From contig JADKEK010000004.1 of assembly GCA_016718035.1 (NCBI GenBank), positions 62,001-126,000 on the forward strand: DNA of 64,000 nt. Reading direction: 5' to 3'. The notes beneath the pieces are model-generated. The model made no database searches. It saw only the letters and a list, made by a program, of their open reading frames with translations, and had not been told where the DNA came from. Positions 58,431 through 64,000 of this stretch are shown in pieces (positions within the stretch are counted from its first letter, which is position 1; the number at the start of each line of letters is the position of its first letter). Position numbers and translations under genes: made by a program. The DNA comes from Bacteroidota bacterium (GTDB lineage Bacteria; Bacteroidota; Bacteroidia; Chitinophagales; BACL12).

Positions 58431-61184
58431 TTAATCTATAATTATTTTACTTCTGTGTTCGCCGAAGCTAAGGATATATACCCCTTTTTGCAGATGACTT
58501 ACATCGTAACTAAAATTATTTTCTCCAATATTTAAATCATATTGTTCTGAAAAAATAATTCTTCCGGATATATCGCTTAAACTTATTACTGCTTCACCCC
58601 TTTCGCTACTGCGATAACTAATTTCGAAATAATTATGTGTAGGATTTGGGAAAATGTGTAATGCATTTTCTATTTCCCCAAATTTGGCAGGAACATAAAT
58701 TGTTATTTTATCTGATTTATCAGAAAACACACCATCACATTTCGATTTCACAAATATTTTATTTACCGTGCCGGGAATTAAATCCGTCATGGTATAAGTA
58801 TTACCAACACTATTATAATTGTACGCTAGTCCTCCCACTTGTTTGCGTGTAATGCGATAACTATCCGCACCAGGAACGGCATCCCAGGTTACAGTTGCAG
58901 AGGTTGTGGTGATATCACTTGCAACTAAATCGGTAGGAGCAATACAATTATCCATAAAGCCCACTTTTAATCCATTGCCAAAACTGGTAATCCAAACTTC
59001 ATTAGTGTTCAAAGGATTAAATATTACACGAACCGGATGTTGAAATGGATAAGAAAGGTCTTGTGTAAAAACAGGACTCGCTGCATTTAAATTATGTGTA
59101 ATCCAAAGGCCTTCCGATTCGGTTGTGGCATACATAATATTATTATCGTTTGGATCAATGGTAACAGATTCAACACGGTCCAACGAGTTTATTTTTGTCC
59201 ATGAAGTCCCGCGATTTGTTGTTCTGTAAATTCCACCTAAACCATTTGGTGCTCCACCCCAACCTGAAAATACAGCGCAATAAAATGTATTTTGAGAAGC
59301 ATCATTAGCATCTACTATTAAGTCTTTCGTCCAATAAAACATTCCGGCATCTGAAATATCTGTCCATGTTGTTCCGCCATCAGTTGATTTAAACACACCA
59401 CTACTTGCAGTAAACACACCTGCTGCTGTTCTTCGGCCTGAATAAACAGCGATTAATGTTCCATCATTTAATACTTTAATATCATAGGGATGTCCTTCGG
59501 TGCGCGGAGGGTTAGTTAATTTAGTCCAGGTGCTTGATGCGCCTAAATTAATATTGGATGAAACATAAATTCCTCCGTTGGTGGAGTGAATTACGGCTGC
59601 ATACATTTTATTTGCAATATTAGGGTCTAACGCCAATCGAATTACAGGGTCTGCAAAATCGTGAATTAATGTCCAGTTCGCACCATTATCAGTTGAGCTT
59701 AAAATTCTGCCGGTTGCTCCATTAATTACATCATCTTTTAAATAAGTACTTTGATACATATCATGTGCACTTGATGTGCCACAATATATTTTTCCTGAAG
59801 TTGCATCTTTGATAACATGGTAAACAGAATTTTCAGTTATTCCTGTTAAGCCTTTATTCCATTTCGCACCAGCATCTACACTTCTTATTGCCGTAATATC
59901 ACTAAAACCTGCAATAATATTATTTGCATCACTCCAACACAAACTCCAGCAGGAAGTATTTTCTAAACCAACACCTGCATAATTTTTTCCTTTTACAATA
60001 TCGACATTTAATGGATTTTGATCGGCGGGATTTACATATTGCTGCTTCCACGTAACACCACCATCACTGGAAAAATGCGGATAACCTAAGCCGGAAATAA
60101 TAGCTACATTCGGGTTGGTTGCCGAAACATCAAATCCTTCGGCAAATTCATCGTAGTACCAGCCTTCATCACCATTATCGCCCTGATATCCTGTATAAAT
60201 ATTTTCATTATTATTCGTTAATAATACTGCAGACCAATTTGTACCAGCATTAATTGTTTTAAATACAATTGGATAAGAAGTAGAAGAATTAGCCCCTGCG
60301 ACATAAGCAATATCAATATTATTTTCTGCCATGTCCACAAAAAACGGATGATTACCGGCACTTATTCCTGTTGTTGCAGCAACCCATGATGCACCTATCG
60401 CATAATCCATTTTATAAATGCTTTTATAGCTGAAATAATCAGCGCCTGTAACACCGGGATAAATATCAACCAAGTCGTAACTCACTATAAAAAAGCGAGT
60501 TGTTGCACCGGACTTTGCACCTGCAAACGACATAATGCCTCTACCTGCAGGCAAACCTGTTAGTGTGTAACTGGTAAACGAAGCGCCATTATCGGTACTT
60601 ACAATTAAATTTTTTGCAGAGCCGATATAAATATTAGTCCCATCGAAAAACACACCTCCAACATGAGCTGCACCACTTCCCATATTGGTATAAATATTAG
60701 TGAAAGTTGTTCCGCCATTGGATGAAAAATAAATGCGGTTATAGGAAGCAATTACCACGCGTTGTGTTGAATTATCGTCGGCAAAAATGGCATAACATTC
60801 TCCGCCGGTAGGGTCTGTTATTGGCGACCATGTATTTCCGCCATCTGTTGATTTTACCGGAAAGGAAGCTTCAGTAAAAAAGTCAAAATTAACGGCATAC
60901 CGGATCAAATTATCGGAAGTGAATTGCACTTTCGAAGTAGTTACTGAAAGCAGTTCATTAAAACCAACTGTATTCCAGCTGAGTCCGGAATTTGTTGTGT
61001 GAAACACTTCTGTCATGTCGCAACCGATATACATTTCGGCATCGTTTATTGGGTTAACAGAAGGCGCAAACAATGCACCGCCGCCGCCAATGCCGCGACT
61101 TTGCCATTCCAGTGGTTGGCTGAATAAGGTATTGTTAAATAATGCAAGTGTGAATAATAGGGCAGCGGATAAAAGTTGCTTCAT
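58431..61184 (-). CDS. Large secreted Asp-box (BNR) repeat protein with FN3 and T9SS domains
   Basis: A 917-residue exported protein. The signal peptide (1-22) leads to about ten Asp-box motifs of the S-x-D-G-G-x-T-W form (KSTDGGNTWSPI, FSSNGGTTFTNI, VSTDNGASFTSY, FSSDGGVTWKQQ, SSTDNGANWTLI, KSTDGGTTWTDI), making a beta-propeller like GH74 xyloglucanases or sortilin-type propellers. An FN3 domain (about 755-835) and a T9SS tail (about 845-917, LHIFPNPTHNYFEI...GVYILSFGE) follow. An enzyme role (glycoside hydrolase) is possible, but I did not identify a catalytic acid pair. Surface or extracellular location is clear. Confidence 0.87.
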   Translation of the reverse strand: MKQLLSAALLFTLALFNNTLFSQPLEWQSRGIGGGGALFAPSVNPINDAEMYIGCDMTEVFHTTNSGLSWNTVGFNELLSVTTSKVQFTSDNLIRYAVNFDFFTEASFPVKSTDGGNTWSPITDPTGGECYAIFADDNSTQRVVIASYNRIYFSSNGGTTFTNIYTNMGSGAAHVGGVFFDGTNIYIGSAKNLIVSTDNGASFTSYTLTGLPAGRGIMSFAGAKSGATTRFFIVSYDLVDIYPGVTGADYFSYKSIYKMDYAIGASWVAATTGISAGNHPFFVDMAENNIDIAYVAGANSSTSYPIVFKTINAGTNWSAVLLTNNNENIYTGYQGDNGDEGWYYDEFAEGFDVSATNPNVAIISGLGYPHFSSDGGVTWKQQYVNPADQNPLNVDIVKGKNYAGVGLENTSCWSLCWSDANNIIAGFSDITAIRSVDAGAKWNKGLTGITENSVYHVIKDATSGKIYCGTSSAHDMYQSTYLKDDVINGATGRILSSTDNGANWTLIHDFADPVIRLALDPNIANKMYAAVIHSTNGGIYVSSNINLGASSTWTKLTNPPRTEGHPYDIKVLNDGTLIAVYSGRRTAAGVFTASSGVFKSTDGGTTWTDISDAGMFYWTKDLIVDANDASQNTFYCAVFSGWGGAPNGLGGIYRTTNRGTSWTKINSLDRVESVTIDPNDNNIMYATTESEGLWITHNLNAASPVFTQDLSYPFQHPVRVIFNPLNTNEVWITSFGNGLKVGFMDNCIAPTDLVASDITTTSATVTWDAVPGADSYRITRKQVGGLAYNYNSVGNTYTMTDLIPGTVNKIFVKSKCDGVFSDKSDKITIYVPAKFGEIENALHIFPNPTHNYFEISYRSSERGEAVISLSDISGRIIFSEQYDLNIGENNFSYDVSHLQKGVYILSFGEHRSKIIID

Positions 61185-61288
61185 ACAGTCGATTAGGTTG
61201 AAAGCTTAAAAAAATAAGTGCGTGCCGGACTATGTAAAAATAGCCAAATTTCGGGCATTTCACAATACCACAATCGGGGGAAGCCGAA

Positions 61289-63610
61289 TTAATGTTTGCT
61301 CACGTAATAATTAAAATATTTACACTCATTAATTGCTTGCTGGTAAAATTCGGTATCAGCAAACAATTCATGTAATATTCCGAAATAAATTTGTTGGTCA
61401 TCGGTTTTAAAAGTATGGTCCATAATATCACCGCTGCGATAAAAATTATTTTGTTCGCATTTGGCCAGCATAAAATAATTTAATGCAGCAAACTGTTTCC
61501 CGCTTGATTCTTGCGCTGCTAATGTGTAATAATATGTAGCATTGGTTAAATCATACTCGTCGTTATAGTAATAATAGTCACTCGCATTTTCACCCACATT
61601 ATATGTTTCACAACCATGGCAGCGGTAATAGTCCAGCGCATTCCAAGCATTTCCCCAATAAGAAATATTGTAATATGCGTTGCCAAGTTCGTGATAAATT
61701 TGGGCACGATTAAACGCATCGGTTTTTGCCAGCGATTTTAATGCCACCATTTTTTCCGCTAAATCGAGTTTAGTTAAATCGGTGGGATAAGCTTCAAAAT
61801 CGCAATCGTGACAATCATTAATATGAATTACAAATGGGTCAGCCGACAAGGGGTATAAAATACCGTCCGGATATGCTATTTTTTTAAAAGTGCGAATAGC
61901 TTCTTCCAGTTGATTCTCTCGCATCAGTAAGGTGCCTTTAATTTCAAGCATGTGGTCGGCGTTGTAAGTATATTGGTCCGCCAAAAATGATTCAAATTCA
62001 GATTTTTTATTGGCGCTTAAAAATGTATATAATTCTTCAATAGGTGCTTTTTCCGGCTCCAAATAAATATCGTAATATTCAACTGCACGTGCACGACACA
62101 TTTCTGCTAATAAAGGTTTGTCATCATTTAAATAATATTCCATCAACTGAAACATAACAATTCTGTAAGCATCAGCTTTAAATCTGGACATTTCATTAGT
62201 ATTATCCTGTTCGGCAAGCCATTTTAAATCCTGAATTAATTCTTTTTCAATTGCCGGTTTTATTTCACCCGCGTCGTTTACTTTATTGAGTATACTAATA
62301 ATTTTTGCCTGTTGAATTTGATTGTTATCACCATTGGCATGTTGGGTGGCAAGTGCACACATGCTTTTACAGTTTTCAGCATCTTCAACAATAAAGTATA
62401 AAAATGCTGCAGCGTTATACCAGAATACCGGTGTATGCATTTTATTGTTTGAGATTCCTTTTTCCAGTACATCAATAATTTCAGCTATATCGTTAGGTGC
62501 AACTGTTGTGCGTTGATATTCAAAATCTCCTTCATAATCAATACCACTCCACCAACGTTCCGGCATATTATTGCGCTGAATTTTTTCTATTTCGCGGGAA
62601 AGCAATAATTCTATTTCTTTGGATGAAGGGTCAATTTTAAGCATTTCGTTTAATGCAGGAACGGCAGAATTGTATTGGCTCACGCCTGTTAAAAACCAAA
62701 GGGTATTTTTTTCGTGTTCGTTTTTACATAAGTTTAAACATTGCTGCCATATGGTGTCATTGTCAATATAAAAATCGCGCTTTGAACTTAATCTGCGACT
62801 CCAGCATTTGTCAAAAACAATGGAATGATAATAAGCAGCAACGGCATAATTTTTTGATCGCTGCTCGGCACCTGCCATTAAACTCATGGTCCAGTATTTT
62901 ATTTGTGATTCACTTTGCACCGGAGCCACATGTTTTTGATAAATGCTGATGCATTCTTGATAATTTCCGGTATAGTGTGCAGCACGGGCAGCCTGATAAG
63001 CATAACGGAGCGTAATAAATTCGGATTTCGATTTTTTTAATTGCGCGAGTGCTTCGTTTTTATAATCAACTAATCGCATGGTGTCGGTGCGAATTTCATC
63101 CCACCAATACACCGGCTGAACCAAAGGTTCAATTTGTTTAGCAAGTGTCAAATAACGGAATGAAGGGTCTTTAGGATTACTTACCCAGAAATTTAATACA
63201 CTATTTGTAAGCCATTTAGCTTCCACAGCATTTTTTTTGCCTTTAAGGTGGTTGGCAAATGCTACATAATCGCTAGCTTGTGAATGATATATAATGGATG
63301 TGATATCCTCTTTAGTTACTGCATTATTAAAATAGCCAAACCATTCGTTGATGTTATTGTCGGTGCCATCAAATAAATCTTCGTCCATGGTGCCGCCATT
63401 TTCACTCCAATCAGAATTTGGGTCACCATTATAAAAGTGTTCGCTATAATAAAATGGAAATAGTTCAGGTAAATCGAGCACTTCGGAATGGAAAGGAGAT
63501 AGAATTGACTCGTCCATATCGTATCCCCAGCTGCAGGTATTGGCGAGATGCAATGGGAATGTTACCAATATACTACTCAAAACAATTGTAAATGGCTTCC
63601 AAATCTTCAT
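61289..63610 (-). CDS. Exported helical-repeat protein of unknown function
   Basis: A 773-residue protein with a signal peptide (MKIWKPFTIVLSSILVTFPL...) and a mature start CSWGYDMDES. It is built of helical pairs resembling TPR or SEL1-type repeats: AARAAHYTGNYQECISIYQK, AGAEQRSKNYAVAAYYHSIV, IYHELGNAYYNISYWGNAWNALDYYRC, YFMLAKCEQNNFY. Several Cys residues (CHDC, CHGCET) could bind metal. I do not know the family. It overlaps the gene to its right by 38 nt, so they are co-transcribed. Related large, secreted TPR-like proteins occur in Bacteroidota and Gammaproteobacteria, but none of known function comes to mind. Confidence 0.72.
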   Translation of the reverse strand: MKIWKPFTIVLSSILVTFPLHLANTCSWGYDMDESILSPFHSEVLDLPELFPFYYSEHFYNGDPNSDWSENGGTMDEDLFDGTDNNINEWFGYFNNAVTKEDITSIIYHSQASDYVAFANHLKGKKNAVEAKWLTNSVLNFWVSNPKDPSFRYLTLAKQIEPLVQPVYWWDEIRTDTMRLVDYKNEALAQLKKSKSEFITLRYAYQAARAAHYTGNYQECISIYQKHVAPVQSESQIKYWTMSLMAGAEQRSKNYAVAAYYHSIVFDKCWSRRLSSKRDFYIDNDTIWQQCLNLCKNEHEKNTLWFLTGVSQYNSAVPALNEMLKIDPSSKEIELLLSREIEKIQRNNMPERWWSGIDYEGDFEYQRTTVAPNDIAEIIDVLEKGISNNKMHTPVFWYNAAAFLYFIVEDAENCKSMCALATQHANGDNNQIQQAKIISILNKVNDAGEIKPAIEKELIQDLKWLAEQDNTNEMSRFKADAYRIVMFQLMEYYLNDDKPLLAEMCRARAVEYYDIYLEPEKAPIEELYTFLSANKKSEFESFLADQYTYNADHMLEIKGTLLMRENQLEEAIRTFKKIAYPDGILYPLSADPFVIHINDCHDCDFEAYPTDLTKLDLAEKMVALKSLAKTDAFNRAQIYHELGNAYYNISYWGNAWNALDYYRCHGCETYNVGENASDYYYYNDEYDLTNATYYYTLAAQESSGKQFAALNYFMLAKCEQNNFYRSGDIMDHTFKTDDQQIYFGILHELFADTEFYQQAINECKYFNYYVSKH

Positions 63611-64000
63611 TTGAATATTTTTTTAGGATGATTTCATCAAGGTGAAATAAAATTACATTAATTTTCTCATTATGTAAATTTCCTGCAAGTTGTTCCGCCG
63701 CGCGCAAACTTAACTCTGGTGTCATAGTTTCTATTTTTAATATGTTGCCGCTTACAAAAAACTGCCCTTCAAAATAAAAATTACCATTTGCTTTATAGGT
63801 ATTGTTTTCTACTTTCGAAAACAAACTATCGCTAATTTCATCCTGGTAAAGCGGATAAAATATTCTTAATAATTGGTGGTTGTCATATAATAGCCCCCAA
63901 CTGTAACAAGCAATTGCTGCATCTAATGCCAATGGATAAGCATTTATATTGTCTACATATTGAGCCGCAATATTTTCATCATAAATGGAATTTACTGACT
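63573..64000 (-). CDS. Protein of unknown function, partial at the right edge
   Basis: The reverse frame is open from the window edge to a stop at 63573 and gives about 142 residues. These run from SVNSIYDENIAAQYVDNIN through ALDAAIACYSWGLLYDNHQ to LEAIYNCFE at the end. The N-terminus is outside the window, so any start codon seen inside would be false. A mixed alpha/beta pattern with GNFYFEGQFFVSGNILKIE is visible. The family is not recognised. It overlaps the next gene by 38 nt, which points to one operon with the secreted helical-repeat protein. Confidence 0.62.
   Translation of the reverse strand, partial: SVNSIYDENIAAQYVDNINAYPLALDAAIACYSWGLLYDNHQLLRIFYPLYQDEISDSLFSKVENNTYKANGNFYFEGQFFVSGNILKIETMTPELSLRAAEQLAGNLHNEKINVILFHLDEIILKKYSNEDLEAIYNCFE

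Overview
The window reads as chromosomal DNA of a Bacteroidota bacterium. The evidence is direct. Six genes encode exported proteins that end in a type IX secretion (T9SS, Por) sorting domain of the PNP...G.Y form. The housekeeping sigma factor is the short Bacteroidota type without region 1.1. Many genes follow a Bacteroidota -7 element (TAnnTTTG), often only 4-5 nt before the start codon. The DNA is AT-rich and lipoproteins and CarboxypepD_reg-type TonB receptors are present. The genus cannot be fixed by eye. No rRNA, tRNA, CRISPR array, insertion sequence or phage gene was seen.

Layout. 1-1.9 kb: a partial pirin and two toxin-antitoxin pairs (MazF/PemK-like and PIN). 2.2-5.5 kb: B12-dependent ribonucleotide reductase nrdJ. 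6-12.7 kb: a probable copper locus of two divergent units. The minus-strand unit is an MbnP-like lipoprotein and two di-haem peroxidase-like lipoproteins. The plus-strand unit is a HYC_CC_PP-type protein, a TonB-dependent receptor and an exported HMA-domain protein. 13-17 kb: a frameshifted MORN/TonB protein and a frameshifted FG-GAP T9SS protein. 17.3-18.2 kb: primary sigma factor. 18.2-19.1 kb: gene-free, repeat-rich DNA. 19-25 kb: TerB-DnaJ protein (frameshifted), 3-methyladenine glycosylase, RsmI-like methyltransferase, DUF3109 protein, nadB and a secreted alpha/beta hydrolase. 25-27.6 kb: an 805-residue orphan. 27.6-30.6 kb: glycosyltransferase and O-antigen ligase, then an ECF sigma/anti-sigma pair.

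30.6-42.2 kb is the most interesting part. A tight plus-strand operon encodes an acyl carrier protein, two KASIII-type ketosynthases, a short-chain reductase, an adenylate-forming ligase, a crotonyl-CoA carboxylase/reductase homologue, an aromatic amino acid ammonia-lyase with PAL-like selectivity residues, and a second ligase. An MBOAT acyltransferase and an SGNH-like protein flank it on the minus strand. I read it as a small biosynthetic cluster that probably builds a cinnamoyl-derived acyl product. I cannot match it to a named pathway.

42-64 kb: sigma factor with a TonB-fused anti-sigma factor, NhaD-like antiporter, LutB-like iron-sulfur protein, OmpA-like protein, two tandem paralogous small proteins, an FN3 T9SS protein, a fused alpha/beta 2-oxoacid dehydrogenase E1, Fic protein, secreted N-formylglutamate-amidohydrolase-like protein, SWIM protein, a secreted haem-c/copper monooxygenase-like fusion, a large Asp-box-repeat T9SS protein, and two unknown genes at the right edge.

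Four genes are broken by single-base frameshifts. Three of these are repaired by adding one A to an A6-A7 run, which points to homopolymer under-calling in the assembly rather than true gene decay.
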